Shown here piece after piece: positions 49,424-57,876 of a stretch of DNA of 64,000 bases (position 1 is the stretch's first letter; each line of letters opens with the position of its first letter). Under the pieces are notes generated by a model that saw nothing but the letters and a program-made list of their open reading frames with translations, was not told the origin of the DNA and ran no database searches. Both the position numbers and the translations under genes were made by a program. Origin of the DNA: Modestobacter lapidis (GTDB lineage Bacteria; Actinomycetota; Actinomycetes; Mycobacteriales; Geodermatophilaceae); the NCBI GenBank assembly GCA_019779905.1, contig JABAKE010000004.1, positions 124,001 to 188,000 on the forward strand, read 5' to 3'.

Positions 49424-51519
49424 CCTTTCCCTTCAGCGCCGTGGTCGGCATGGACGATCTCCGCCTGGCCCTGCTGCTCAATGCCGTGTCCCCCGCCGTC
49501 GGCGGGGTGCTGGTGCGCGGGGAGAAGGGGACGGCGAAGTCCACCGCGGTGCGCGCCCTGGCCGCCGTCCTACCCCCGGTGGACGCCGTCACCGGCTGCC
49601 GGTTCGGCTGCGACCCCGCCGCGCCCGACCCGGGCTGCCCGGACGGCCCGCACTCCGCCGAGGAGCCGTCGGTGCGCCGTCCGGCGCGGCTGGTGGAGCT
49701 CCCGGTGGGCGCCTCGGAGGACCGCGTCGTCGGCGCGCTGGACCTCGAGCGCGCGCTCACCGAGGGCGTGAAGGCGTTCGAGCCCGGCCTGCTGGCCGCG
49801 GCGAACCGCGGCGTCCTGTACGTCGACGAGGTCAACCTGCTGCACGACCACCTGGTCGACCTGCTGCTGGACGCCGCGGCGATGGGCACCGCCTACGTCG
49901 AGCGGGAGGGCGTTTCGGTGCGGCACGCCGCCCGGTTCCTGCTGGTCGGGACGATGAACCCCGAGGAGGGTGAGCTCCGCCCCCAACTGCTGGACCGCTT
50001 CGGGCTGACGGTGGAGGTCGCCGCCCCCCGGGACACCGCGCTGCGCGCCGAGGTGGTGCGCCGCCGGTTCGCCGCGGACGCCGACCCCGATGGCTACCGG
50101 GCGCAGTGGGCGGCGTCGGAATCGGAGCTCGCCGACCGGATCGCCGGGGCCCGGGCCCGGCTGCCGCACGTGGTGCTCTCCGACGCCGCGCTGCAGCAGG
50201 TGACCAGCGTCTGCGCGGCCTTCGACGTCGACGGCCTGCGCGCCGACCTGGTCACCGCCCGCGCCGCGATCGCGCACGCCGCCTGGGCCGGCCGTCTGGC
50301 GGTCACCGAGGACGACGTCCGGGTGGCTGCCCGCCTCGCCCTGCCGCACCGCCGTCGCCGGAATCCCTTCGACGCCCCCGGCCTGGACGACGAGACCCTG
50401 GAGCAGGCGCTCGCCGACGCCCGCCCCGACGACGACGGCCCCGACTCCCCCGACTCCCCCGACGACGGACCCCCGACCGACGGCGGCGACCCCTCGGGGG
50501 GCCAAAGTCGCGACAATGGCCCCTCCGGGGAGCCTTCCGGGGGGCCGTCTGGGGGCCAAAGTCGCGACAATGGCCCCTCGGAGGGCTCGCAGGAGGGCCG
50601 AAGTCGCGACGAAGGCCCGCCGAGCAGGGAGCCGACGACGGCGCCGCGCGGCGAGGGCGGCGGGCACACCGACGCCGCACCCGCGCCGGAGAAGGCCGCC
50701 GTCGCCCCCGACGCGCCGTTCCGCACCCGCCGGCTCGAGGTCCCCGGGATCGGCGCCGGCGCGGCCGGCCGGCGGTCCCGGGCCCGCAGCGAGCGCGGCC
50801 GGGTGGTCGGCTCCCGGCACCCGGACGGCGTCGTCACGAAGCTGCACCTGAGCGACACCGTGCTGGCCGCCGCACCGCACCAGCGGGGGCGCGGGCGCAG
50901 CGGCCCGGGGTTGCGCATTCGGCGGGAGGACCTGCGGCAGGCCACGCTCGAGGGCCGGGAGGGCAACCTCGTGCTGTTCGTCGTCGACGCCAGCGGCTCG
51001 ATGGGCGCCCGGTCGCGGATGGCCGCGGTCAAGGGCGCCGTGCTGTCCCTGCTGCTGGACGCCTACCAGCGCCGGGACAAGGTCGGGCTGGTCACCTTCC
51101 GCGGCGACATGGCCGAGCTGGCACTGCCACCGACCTGGTCGGTGGAGGCAGCCGCGGCCCGGCTCACCAGCCTGCCCACCGGCGGGCGCACACCGCTGGC
51201 CGCCGGGCTGCTGCGGGCGCACGAGGTGCTCCGGGTGGAGCGGGTCCGGGACCCGCAGCGCCGGCCGCTGCTCGTGGTCGTCACCGACGGCCGGGCGACC
51301 GGATCGCGCGGCGGCGCCCACGTGGCCGACGCGCAGCGCGCCGCCGGGCTGCTGGCCGCCGCGGGTACGGCGAGCGTCGTCGTCGACTGCGAGTCCGGAC
51401 CGGTGCGGCTGGGTCTGGCCGGTGCGCTGGGGGTGGTGCTCGGTGGGCAGACCCTGCGGCTCGGGGAACTGGGTGCGGAAACGTTGTCCGGCGTCGTCCG
51501 GGAGAGGCGGGCTGCGTGA
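49420..51519 (+). CDS. ChlI-ChlD fused AAA+/VWA chelatase subunit (cobaltochelatase partner of CobN)
   Basis: A 699-residue fusion. The AAA+ part has Walker A LVRGEKGTAKST (about residues 32-43), Walker B VLYVDEVNLL and sensor-1 VGTMNPEEGELRPQLLDRF. An acidic/Gly/Pro linker (about 330-430) and a VWA domain with MIDAS (VVDASGSMGARSRM, FRGDMAEL, VTDGRATG) follow. In actinobacteria this protein replaces CobS and CobT as the motor for CobN. The linker carries three degenerate GQSRDFGP repeats. GTG start; the longer upstream frame is riboswitch. Confidence 0.92.
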   Translation: MTFPFSAVVGMDDLRLALLLNAVSPAVGGVLVRGEKGTAKSTAVRALAAVLPPVDAVTGCRFGCDPAAPDPGCPDGPHSAEEPSVRRPARLVELPVGASEDRVVGALDLERALTEGVKAFEPGLLAAANRGVLYVDEVNLLHDHLVDLLLDAAAMGTAYVEREGVSVRHAARFLLVGTMNPEEGELRPQLLDRFGLTVEVAAPRDTALRAEVVRRRFAADADPDGYRAQWAASESELADRIAGARARLPHVVLSDAALQQVTSVCAAFDVDGLRADLVTARAAIAHAAWAGRLAVTEDDVRVAARLALPHRRRRNPFDAPGLDDETLEQALADARPDDDGPDSPDSPDDGPPTDGGDPSGGQSRDNGPSGEPSGGPSGGQSRDNGPSEGSQEGRSRDEGPPSREPTTAPRGEGGGHTDAAPAPEKAAVAPDAPFRTRRLEVPGIGAGAAGRRSRARSERGRVVGSRHPDGVVTKLHLSDTVLAAAPHQRGRGRSGPGLRIRREDLRQATLEGREGNLVLFVVDASGSMGARSRMAAVKGAVLSLLLDAYQRRDKVGLVTFRGDMAELALPPTWSVEAAAARLTSLPTGGRTPLAAGLLRAHEVLRVERVRDPQRRPLLVVVTDGRATGSRGGAHVADAQRAAGLLAAAGTASVVVDCESGPVRLGLAGALGVVLGGQTLRLGELGAETLSGVVRERRAA
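50498..50618. repeat. three degenerate [12 protein letters not shown] palindromes in the chlID linker
   Basis: Copies at 50498-50523, 50552-50577 and 50595-50618 keep the TCGCGA centre and outer GGGGCC/GGCCCC arms but have lost the inner pairing. All are in the same frame, giving GQSRDNGP, GQSRDNGP and GRSRDEGP. They make up about a third of the disordered linker. Confidence 0.92.
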
Positions 51520-51593
51520 TGAACGAGCGTGCGAGCTCATCCATCAGCGCAGCGCCCGGCAGTCGGCCGACGAGCGCCAGCGAGGAGGACTAG
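51519..51593 (+). CDS. coupled mini-ORF between chlID and cobO (repeat-derived)
   Basis: A 24-residue frame, MNERASSSISAAPG then SRPTSASEED. Its ATG overlaps the chlID TGA (TGATG), and its TAG overlaps the cobO GTG (TAGTG). The codons for Ser-Glu-Glu-Asp place GAGGAGG 5 nt before cobO, so the cassette supplies the ribosome-binding site. Closely related to the two mini-ORFs before cbiO. Confidence 0.55.
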   Translation: MNERASSSISAAPGSRPTSASEED

Positions 51594-52207
51594 TGCCGCA
51601 GGGCCAGGTGACCGCCGTCCCCGCCGACGGGCTGACCACCCGCCAGCGGCGCAACCGGCCGCTGCTCGCCGTGCACACCGGTGAGATGAAGGGCAAGTCC
51701 ACCGCTGCCTTCGGCATGGCGATGCGGGCCTGGAACCAGGGCTGGTCGGTCGCGGTCTACCAGTTCGTCAAGAGCGCCAAGTGGAAGGTCGGCGAGGAGA
51801 ACGCGCTGACCGCGCTGGGCCGGCTGCACGCCGAGACCGGCGAGGGCGGGCCGGTGGTCTGGCACAAGATGGGCTCGGGCTGGTCGTGGTCCCGCAAGTC
51901 CGGCGAGGAGACCGACCACGCCGCGGACGCCGCCGAGGGCTGGGCGCAGATCAAGCGCGACCTGGCCGCGCAGGCGCACCGCTTCTACGTGCTCGACGAG
52001 TTCACCTACCCGATGAAGTGGGGCTGGGTCGATGTCGCGGACGTCGTCGACACGCTGACGAGCCGGCCGGGCAGCCAGCACGTCGTCATCACCGGGCGCG
52101 ACGCCCACCCGGCGCTGATCGGGGCCGCGGACCTGGTGGTCGAGATGACCAAGGTCAAGCACCCGATGGACGCCGGCCAGAAGGGCCAGCGGGGGATCGA
52201 GTGGTGA
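51593..52207 (+). CDS. cobO: cob(I)yrinic acid a,c-diamide adenosyltransferase
   Basis: A 204-residue CobO/BtuR-type ATP:corrinoid adenosyltransferase. The P-loop-like VHTGEMKGKSTAAFGMAMRA lies near residues 26-45, followed by VYQFVKSAKWKVGEENAL, FYVLDEFTYPMKWGWVD, VVITGRDAHPAL and the closing VKHPMDAGQKGQRGIEW, all invariant in the family. GTG start taken after the mini-ORF because it follows GAGGAGG at 5 nt. The stop overlaps the next mini-ORF (GTGA). Confidence 0.96.
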   Translation: MPQGQVTAVPADGLTTRQRRNRPLLAVHTGEMKGKSTAAFGMAMRAWNQGWSVAVYQFVKSAKWKVGEENALTALGRLHAETGEGGPVVWHKMGSGWSWSRKSGEETDHAADAAEGWAQIKRDLAAQAHRFYVLDEFTYPMKWGWVDVADVVDTLTSRPGSQHVVITGRDAHPALIGAADLVVEMTKVKHPMDAGQKGQRGIEW

Positions 52208-52287
52208 CCCTCCCGACCACCCCGACCACCCCGACCACCCCGACCACCAAAATGGCCATTTTGGTGGAATGCGGGGCCAGGCGATGA
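52204..52287 (+). CDS. coupled mini-ORF between cobO and cobB (tandem repeat plus palindrome)
   Basis: A 27-residue frame: VTL, four PTT units, [12 protein letters not shown]. Its GTG overlaps the cobO stop (GTGA), and its TGA overlaps the cobB ATG (ATGA). It is made of four perfect 9-bp CCGACCACC repeats joined to a 24-bp palindrome. The sequence is unrelated to the SASEE-type mini-ORFs, yet the double overlap is the same. Confidence 0.5.
   Translation: MTLPTTPTTPTTPTTKMAILVECGARR
52213..52248. repeat. CCGACCACC x4 tandem repeat
   Basis: Four perfect 9-bp units, in frame with the mini-ORF (Pro-Thr-Thr each). Confidence 0.9.
52244..52267. repeat. 24-bp perfect palindrome, second family (arm CCACCAAAATGG)
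   Basis: CCACCAAAATGG followed directly by its complement, with no loop. Same layout as the GQSRDFGP family (GC ends, A-run, self-complementary centre) but a different sequence; GGCC replaces TCGCGA at the centre. It ends 16 nt before the cobB ATG. Confidence 0.9.
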
Positions 52288-53666
52288 GGATCCCGCGGGT
52301 CGTGCTGGCCGCGCCGTCGTCGAACGCCGGTAAGACGTCGATCGCCACCGGGCTGATCGCCGCGCTGACCGCCCGCGGCCTCACCGTGAGCCCGCACAAG
52401 GTGGGTCCCGACTACATCGACCCCGGCTACCACGGCCTGGCCGCCGGCCGCCCCGGCCGCAACCTCGACTGCTGGCTCACCGGCGACGAGCGGATCGTGC
52501 CGCTGTTCCTGCACGGCGCCCGCACCCCGACGACGGCCGACGTCGCGGTGGTCGAGGGCGTGATGGGCCTGTTCGACGGGGCTGCGCACCCCAGCGTCGA
52601 ACCCGGCTACGGCTCCACCGCCCAGGTCGCTGCGCACCTCCGGGCGCCCGTCGTGCTGGTCGTGGACGCGGCGTCCCAGGCCCGCAGCGTCGCCGCGCTG
52701 GTGCACGGCTTCGCCACCTTCGACCCGTCGGTGCGGCTGGGCGGGGTGGTCCTCAACCGGGTCGGCAGCGACCGGCACGAGGCAATCCTGCGCGAGGCGC
52801 TGGGCGCGGCCGGCGTCCCGGTGCTCGGCGCGGTGCGCCGCATCGAGGCGCTGCACACCCCGTCCCGGCACCTCGGCCTGGTGCCGGCCGCCGAGCGGTC
52901 GGCCGAGGCGGTGCAGACGGTGCGCGCGCTGGCTGCCGCGGTGGAGGCCGGCGTCGACCTGGACGCCGTCCTCCGGCTGGCCCGCTCCGCCCCCGACCTG
53001 CCCGGCGACCCCTGGAACCCGGCCGCCGAGGTCGAGCGCACGCCCGGCCGCCCGGTCGTCGCCGTCGCCGGCGGGCCGGCCTTCACCTTCGGCTACGCCG
53101 AGAACACCGAGCTGCTCACCGCCGCCGGCGCGGAGGTGGTCACCGTCGACCCGCTCCGGGACGACGCCCTCCCCGAGGGCACCCGGGCGCTCGTGGTCGG
53201 CGGGGGCTTCCCCGAGGTGCACGCCGGCGCGCTGAGCGCCAACAGCGGCCTGCGGACGGCGATCGCCGCGCTGGCCGAGGCCGGAGGCCCGGTGGCCGCC
53301 GAGTGCGCCGGGTTGCTGTACCTCTCCCGCGAGCTGGACGGGAAGCCGATGTGCGGCGTGCTGGACACCGCGACCGCCATGCACCCGCGGCTCACCCTGG
53401 GCTACCGATCGGCGGTGGCCCGCACCGACAGCGTGCTGGCCCCGGCCGGCACCCGGGTGCGCGGCCACGAGTTCCACCGGACCACCGCCGCGCCCCCCGC
53501 CGGCGGCTCGCCCGCCTGGCAGTGGAACGTCGACGGGCCGGAAGGGTTCGTCTCGGGCTCCGTGCACGCCAGCTACCTGCACCTGAACTGGGCCGGGTCC
53601 CCGACGATGGCCGCCCGGTTCGTCGCCGCAGCCGCCCACGTGGAGGTACTCAGTGCACATCGCTGA
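52284..53666 (+). CDS. cobB: hydrogenobyrinic acid a,c-diamide synthase (glutamine-hydrolysing)
   Basis: A 460-residue CobB/CbiA. The ATPase domain has [42 protein letters not shown] and [11 protein letters not shown]. The glutaminase domain has [15 protein letters not shown], the nucleophile Cys in [11 protein letters not shown] and the C-terminal [13 protein letters not shown] (His). I chose the ATG at 52284, where the mini-ORF stop overlaps it; an ATG 15 nt earlier is possible. The 3' end overlaps cbiM by 14 nt. Confidence 0.96.
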   Translation: MRIPRVVLAAPSSNAGKTSIATGLIAALTARGLTVSPHKVGPDYIDPGYHGLAAGRPGRNLDCWLTGDERIVPLFLHGARTPTTADVAVVEGVMGLFDGAAHPSVEPGYGSTAQVAAHLRAPVVLVVDAASQARSVAALVHGFATFDPSVRLGGVVLNRVGSDRHEAILREALGAAGVPVLGAVRRIEALHTPSRHLGLVPAAERSAEAVQTVRALAAAVEAGVDLDAVLRLARSAPDLPGDPWNPAAEVERTPGRPVVAVAGGPAFTFGYAENTELLTAAGAEVVTVDPLRDDALPEGTRALVVGGGFPEVHAGALSANSGLRTAIAALAEAGGPVAAECAGLLYLSRELDGKPMCGVLDTATAMHPRLTLGYRSAVARTDSVLAPAGTRVRGHEFHRTTAAPPAGGSPAWQWNVDGPEGFVSGSVHASYLHLNWAGSPTMAARFVAAAAHVEVLSAHR

Positions 53667-54396
53667 AGGTTTCCTGCCACCGGTCCACGCCGTGGGCTGG
53701 ACGATCGCCGCCGCACCGTTCGTGGTGCACGGGGCCCGGGCAGTGGGCAAGGAGGTCCGCGAGCGGCCGGAGTCGACGCTGCTGCTCGGCGCCGCCGGGG
53801 CGTTCACGTTCGTGCTCAGCGCGATCAAACTGCCCTCGGTGACCGGCAGCTCCAGCCATCCGACCGGCACCGGGGCGGGCGCGATCCTGTTCCGGCCGCC
53901 GGTGATGGCGCTACTGGGCACCGTCGTCCTGCTGTTCCAGGCGCTGCTGCTGGCCCACGGCGGGCTGACCACGCTGGGCGCGAACGCGTTCTCCTTCGCC
54001 GTCGTCGGGCCGTGGGCCGGGTACGCCGCCTACCGGCTGACCCGCCGCTGCGGTGGCGGGCTGCTCGGCGGGGTCTTCGCCGGGATGGCCGTCGCCGACC
54101 TCGCCACCTACATCACCACGGCGCTGCAACTGGCGCTGGCCTTCCCCGACACGGAGAGCGGCCTCGCCGGCGCGGCGGCGAAATTCCTGGGCGTCTTCGC
54201 CGTCACGCAGATACCGCTGGCGATCGGCGAGGGGCTGCTCGGCGTCCTGCTGTTCCGGGTGCTCACCGTCAACGCCCGCCCCGAGCTGGAACGCCTCGGC
54301 GTCCTCACGCCTACTCCTGTACTTGAGCCCGAAAAAGCGCGCGTACTCGAGCCCGAAAAAGCACGGGGGACGGACGACGAGGAGGGACAGCGGTGA
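53653..54396 (+). CDS. cbiM: cobalt ECF transporter S component CbiM
   Basis: A 247-residue substrate-binding membrane protein. The mature start [16 protein letters not shown] supplies the His2-type metal ligand (MHIxxG). [15 protein letters not shown] (second metal site), [21 protein letters not shown] and [12 protein letters not shown] follow. A C-terminal tail has a 24-bp tandem repeat translated as [19 protein letters not shown] start overlapping the cobB end by 14 nt; the 3' end overlaps cbiN (GTGA). Confidence 0.96.
   Translation: MHIAEGFLPPVHAVGWTIAAAPFVVHGARAVGKEVRERPESTLLLGAAGAFTFVLSAIKLPSVTGSSSHPTGTGAGAILFRPPVMALLGTVVLLFQALLLAHGGLTTLGANAFSFAVVGPWAGYAAYRLTRRCGGGLLGGVFAGMAVADLATYITTALQLALAFPDTESGLAGAAAKFLGVFAVTQIPLAIGEGLLGVLLFRVLTVNARPELERLGVLTPTPVLEPEKARVLEPEKARGTDDEEGQR
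54319..54366. repeat. 24-bp tandem duplication in the cbiM tail
   Basis: Two copies of GTACTYGAGCCCGAAAAAGC plus 4 nt, in frame, giving VLEPEKAR twice. The unit is far richer in A than its surroundings (GAAAAAGC), so it stands out in this 75% GC region. Confidence 0.85.
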
Positions 54397-54725
54397 GGCG
54401 GCGGCACCTGACGACGGCGCTGCTGGTGCTCGCCGTGGTCGCGCTGTTCGCCGTTCCGCTGCTGCTGGACGGCGGGAGCTCCGAGTACGCCGGCACCGAC
54501 AGCCGGGCGACCGAGGTGGTCCAGGAGTCCGCCCCCGACTACGAGCCGTGGTTCGAGTCGGTGTTCTCCCCCGGTTCCACCGAGATCGAGTCCGGTCTGT
54601 TCGCGCTGCAGGCCGCGCTCGGCGGCGTGGCGCTCGGCTACGTGCTGGGCCGGTTGCGCGGCCGGCGGACGGCCGAGCAGACGACGGGGCGGACGACGGG
54701 GCAACCGGAGCCGGACCGGGCATGA
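54393..54725 (+). CDS. cbiN: cobalt ECF transporter component CbiN
   Basis: A 110-residue protein with two membrane segments ([19 protein letters not shown] and [20 protein letters not shown]) flanking the external loop [27 protein letters not shown], which is the CbiN signature (GTDxxA...YxPW). It assists CbiM in cobalt loading. The Arg/Thr-rich tail is longer than usual. Overlaps cbiM and cbiQ by 4 nt each. Confidence 0.94.
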   Translation: MRRRHLTTALLVLAVVALFAVPLLLDGGSSEYAGTDSRATEVVQESAPDYEPWFESVFSPGSTEIESGLFALQAALGGVALGYVLGRLRGRRTAEQTTGRTTGQPEPDRA

Positions 54726-55459
54726 GCGGGCTGGCGATCGACGACGCCGCCTGGGGCAGCGCCTGGCGGACGCGCTCCCCCGCCGACAAGCTGCTGCTCT
54801 CGGTGGGGCTGGTGGTCGGCGCGCTGGTGCTGCCGGTGTGGCCGGGCACCCTGCTGGTCGGCCTCGCCGCCGTTGCGCTCGCGCTGGGGCCGGCCCGGGT
54901 GCCGGCGCGCACGTTCGGCCGGGCGGTGCGGCTGCCGCTGGCGTTCATCGCGATCGGTGCGGTCACCGCGGTGGTGGAGGTGGGCGGTGGCGGGCTCGGC
55001 TGGGCGCCGGACGCCGCCGCGCGGGCCGGCGCGCTGGTCGGGCACGGGCTGGCCGGCAGCGCCGCGGTGCTGCTGCTGGCCACCACCACCCCGATGTCGG
55101 ACCTGCTGCCCGAGCTGCGCCGGCTGCGGGTTCCGGCCGCGGTGGTGGAGGTCGCGTCGGTGGTCTACCGGCTGCTGTTCGTGCTGCTGACCAGCCTGAC
55201 CACCATCCGGGAGGCGCAGACCGCGCGGATGGGCCACTCGACGGTCCGCCGCTCCTACCGCTCCTCGGGGGTGCTGGCCGCCGCGGTGCTCACCCGCTCC
55301 TGGGACCGCGCCCGCCGGCTGCAGGACGGGCTGGCCGGCCGGGGCATGGAGACCGGGCTGCGGGTGCTGCCCGAGGCGCTGCCGTCGTCCCGGCCCTTCG
55401 TCGCCGCGACCGTCGCCGGGCTGGCCGCGCTGGTCGCGGTCACCCTGGCCGTCGCATGA
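54722..55459 (+). CDS. cbiQ: cobalt ECF transporter T component CbiQ
   Basis: A 245-residue membrane energy-coupling protein. SPADKLLLSVGLVVGALVLP opens the family. The cytoplasmic coupling region RRLRVPAAVVEVASVVYRL and EAQTARMGHSTVRRSYRSSG, RARRLQDGLAGRGMETG with two Ala-Arg-Gly-like coupling helices, contacts CbiO. ATG overlaps cbiN (ATGA). Its stop overlaps the first of two tandem mini-ORFs. Confidence 0.94.
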   Translation: MSGLAIDDAAWGSAWRTRSPADKLLLSVGLVVGALVLPVWPGTLLVGLAAVALALGPARVPARTFGRAVRLPLAFIAIGAVTAVVEVGGGGLGWAPDAAARAGALVGHGLAGSAAVLLLATTTPMSDLLPELRRLRVPAAVVEVASVVYRLLFVLLTSLTTIREAQTARMGHSTVRRSYRSSGVLAAAVLTRSWDRARRLQDGLAGRGMETGLRVLPEALPSSRPFVAATVAGLAALVAVTLAVA

Positions 55460-55536
55460 GCGAGCTCGCGAGCTCATCGATGTGCACAGCGCCGTGGCGA
55501 TCACCGCCGACGAGCGCCAGCGAGGAGGCGCCATGA
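55456..55536 (+). CDS. coupled mini-ORF 1 between cbiQ and cbiO (repeat-derived)
   Basis: A 26-residue frame, [14 protein letters not shown] then [15 protein letters not shown] overlaps the cbiQ TGA (ATGA), and its TGA overlaps the ATG of mini-ORF 2 (ATGA). It begins with the 14-bp palindrome GAGCTCGCGAGCTC and ends with GAGGAGG 5 nt before the next ATG. Confidence 0.55.
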   Translation: MSELASSSMCTAPWRSPPTSASEEAP

Positions 55537-55609
55537 GCGAGCTCGCGAGCTCATCGATGCGCACAGCGCCGTGGCGATCACCGCCGACGAGCGCCAGCGA
55601 GGAGGCGCT
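55456..55609. repeat. 77-bp direct tandem repeat between cbiQ and cbiO
   Basis: Two units of 77 bp (55456-55532 and 55533-55609) that differ at only one position inside the unit (TGTGCAC versus TGCGCAC) and at the last bases. The period equals a 27-codon ORF minus a 4-nt overlap, so each copy can add one coupled ORF. Confidence 0.92.
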
Positions 55610-55613
55610 GTGA
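55533..55613 (+). CDS. coupled mini-ORF 2 between cbiQ and cbiO (repeat-derived)
   Basis: A 26-residue frame, [14 protein letters not shown] then [12 protein letters not shown], nearly identical to mini-ORF 1. Its TGA overlaps the cbiO GTG (GTGA). GAGGAGG in the Ser-Glu-Glu-Ala codons lies 5 nt before that GTG and is the only visible Shine-Dalgarno for cbiO. Confidence 0.55.
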   Translation: MSELASSSMRTAPWRSPPTSASEEAL

Positions 55614-56455
55614 GTCACCTGACGCTGGCCGCCGAGGGCCTCACCGTCGGCTTCGACCGCGGCGGCCCGGTGCTGGACGGCGCCTGCCTGACCGTGCCGG
55701 CCGGCCGCCGGCTGGCGCTGCTGGGCGCGAACGGCTCGGGGAAGACGACGCTGCTGCGCTGCCTGTCCGGGTCGCTGCGGCCGGGTCGCGGCCGGGTCAC
55801 CCTGGACGGCGCGGAGCTGCGGCACACCCGGGCGGGCCTGCGCGCGCACCGCCAGGCGGTCCAGCTGGTGCTGCAGGACCCCGACGACCAGCTGTTCAGC
55901 GCCTCCGTCGCCCAGGATGTCTCGTTCGGTCCGGTCAACCTGGGGCTGCCCGAGGACGAGGTGCGTGCCCGGGTCGCCGAGGCCCTGGACCTGCTCGCCG
56001 TCGCGCACCTCGCCGGCCGGCCCACCCACCAGCTGTCCTACGGCGAGCGCAAGCGGGTCACCATCGCCGGCGCGGTGGCGATGCGACCGTGCGTGCTGCT
56101 GCTCGACGAGCCGACCGCCGGGCTGGACCCCTCGGCGGTCACCGAGACCCTCGCCGCGCTGGCCCGGTTGCAGGACGCCGACTCCACGGTGCTGATGAGC
56201 ACCCACGACGTGGACCTGGCGCTGCGCTGGGCCGACGAGGTGGCGGTCGTCGTCGGCGGGCGGGTGGTGCAGGGCCGGCCGGACGACGTCCTGGGCGACG
56301 ACGCGCTGCTCGCCCCGGCCCGGCTCGACCGCCCCTGGGCGCTCGTCGTCGGTGCCCGGCTGCGCGAGCTCGGGCTGCTGCCCACCGGCGCGCTGCCCCG
56401 GGACGCCGCCGCGCTGCTGGCCGCCCTGCCCCAGCAGCCCGGGGTGCGCGCATGA
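55610..56455 (+). CDS. cbiO: cobalt ECF transporter ATPase CbiO
   Basis: A 281-residue ABC ATPase. Walker [17 protein letters not shown] lies near residues 38-53, with Q-loop [10 protein letters not shown], signature [14 protein letters not shown], Walker [13 protein letters not shown] and H-loop [25 protein letters not shown] is typical of CbiO/EcfA. It powers CbiMNQ. Start GTG after mini-ORF 2; the 3' end overlaps the next gene (ATGA). Confidence 0.96.
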   Translation: MSHLTLAAEGLTVGFDRGGPVLDGACLTVPAGRRLALLGANGSGKTTLLRCLSGSLRPGRGRVTLDGAELRHTRAGLRAHRQAVQLVLQDPDDQLFSASVAQDVSFGPVNLGLPEDEVRARVAEALDLLAVAHLAGRPTHQLSYGERKRVTIAGAVAMRPCVLLLDEPTAGLDPSAVTETLAALARLQDADSTVLMSTHDVDLALRWADEVAVVVGGRVVQGRPDDVLGDDALLAPARLDRPWALVVGARLRELGLLPTGALPRDAAALLAALPQQPGVRA

Positions 56456-57876
56456 TCACCGTGGGCCTCGGCGCGTCGACCGGGGTGGCCGCGGCGGAGG
56501 TCCTCGCCGCGGTCGACGCCGTGCTGCCGGCGGACGCCGCCCCGGTCGTCCTGGCCACCCTCGACGCCCGCGCCGCCGAGCCCGGGATGCGGGAGGCCGC
56601 CGAGCACCGCGGCTGGCCGCTGACCGGCCACCCTGCCGCCGCGCTGGCCGCCGTTCCGGTGCCGGCGCCCTCGGCCCGGGTGGCCGGCGCCGTCGGCACG
56701 CCGTCGGTCGCCGAGGCGGCCGCGCTGCTGGGCGGCGGCCGGCTGCTGGTGGGCAAGACCGTGCACGGCCGGGTGACGGTGGCCGTGGCCCACCGGCCCG
56801 ACGAGCAGCACGACGGGGACGGCGACGTCGACCTCCGGCACCACGGCGACCGGGAGCTGGGCCCCGGCCTGGTCGATCTCGCGGTCAACGTGCGCCCGGA
56901 CGCTCCGCCGCCCTGGCTGCGCGCGGTCCTGCACGCCGCGCTGGACGCCAGCACCGGCTATCCCGACCCCGCGCCGGCCCGGGCGGCGGTGGCCGCCGCG
57001 CACGGCCGGCCGGAGACCGACGTGCTGCTCGCCGCCGGCGCCGCGGAGGTGTTCACCCTGCTGGCCCGGGCCCTGCGCCCGCGGCGGGCCGTGCTGGTGC
57101 ACCCCTCGTTCACCGAGCCTGAAGCGGCGCTGCGGGCGGCCGGGCACCCGGTGCAGCGGCTGCTGCTGGCCGCGGCGGGGGGCTACCGGCTCGATCCGGC
57201 CGCCGTTCCGGAGGACGCGGATCTGGTGGTGCTCGGCAACCCGACCAATCCCACCTCCGTGCTGCACCCCGCCGGGGCCGTGGCCGCGCTCGCCCGTCCC
57301 GGCCGGGTCCTCGTCGTCGACGAGGCGTTCGCCGACACCGTGCCCGGCGAGCCGGCGTCCCTGGCGGCCCGGAGCGACCTGCCCGGCCTGCTGGTGGTGC
57401 GCTCGCTGACCAAGACCTGGGGGCTGGCCGGCCTGCGGGTCGGCTACGCGCTGGGCCCGGCCGACCTCGTCGCAGCCCTGGCCGCCCAGCAGCCGCACTG
57501 GCCGGTGTCCACCCCGGCGCTGGCCGCCCTCGTCGCCTGCAGCACCGGCGACGCCCGGGCCGAGGCCGACGCGGTGGCCCGGCGGACGGCGGAGCACCGG
57601 GCCGCGCTGGTCGCCGCGCTGCCCCGCCGGGTGCAGGTGGTCGGCGATCCGGCGTCGTCCTTCGTGCTGCTCCGCGTCCCCGGCGGGCCGGCGGTGCGCG
57701 AGCGGCTGCGGCAGCGCGGTTGGGCGGTGCGCCGCGGGGACACCTTTCCCGGCCTGTCCGGCGACCACCTGCGGGTCGCCGTCCGGGATCCGGCCACCTC
57801 CCGTGCGTTCGCCGCGGCGCTGGCTGAGATCCTTGACCGGATGCCCGACCACGCCGCACCCGAGGAGGGCACGTGA
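56452..57876 (+). CDS. CobE/CbiG-C domain fused to CobC-like PLP aminotransferase
   Basis: A 474-residue fusion. Residues 1-115 are a CobE/CbiG C-terminal domain ([65 protein letters not shown]). After a His/Asp-rich linker, residues 130-474 form a fold-type I enzyme ([43 protein letters not shown], and the PLP Lys in [17 protein letters not shown]), like threonine-phosphate decarboxylase CobD or CobC (Rv2231c type). It probably makes aminopropanol phosphate. Overlaps cbiO and cobT by 4 nt. Confidence 0.88.
   Translation: MITVGLGASTGVAAAEVLAAVDAVLPADAAPVVLATLDARAAEPGMREAAEHRGWPLTGHPAAALAAVPVPAPSARVAGAVGTPSVAEAAALLGGGRLLVGKTVHGRVTVAVAHRPDEQHDGDGDVDLRHHGDRELGPGLVDLAVNVRPDAPPPWLRAVLHAALDASTGYPDPAPARAAVAAAHGRPETDVLLAAGAAEVFTLLARALRPRRAVLVHPSFTEPEAALRAAGHPVQRLLLAAAGGYRLDPAAVPEDADLVVLGNPTNPTSVLHPAGAVAALARPGRVLVVDEAFADTVPGEPASLAARSDLPGLLVVRSLTKTWGLAGLRVGYALGPADLVAALAAQQPHWPVSTPALAALVACSTGDARAEADAVARRTAEHRAALVAALPRRVQVVGDPASSFVLLRVPGGPAVRERLRQRGWAVRRGDTFPGLSGDHLRVAVRDPATSRAFAAALAEILDRMPDHAAPEEGT

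Noticed and set aside
50498-50618. CRISPR array
   Set aside because: Only three degenerate repeats with irregular short spacings inside a coding frame, and no cas genes.
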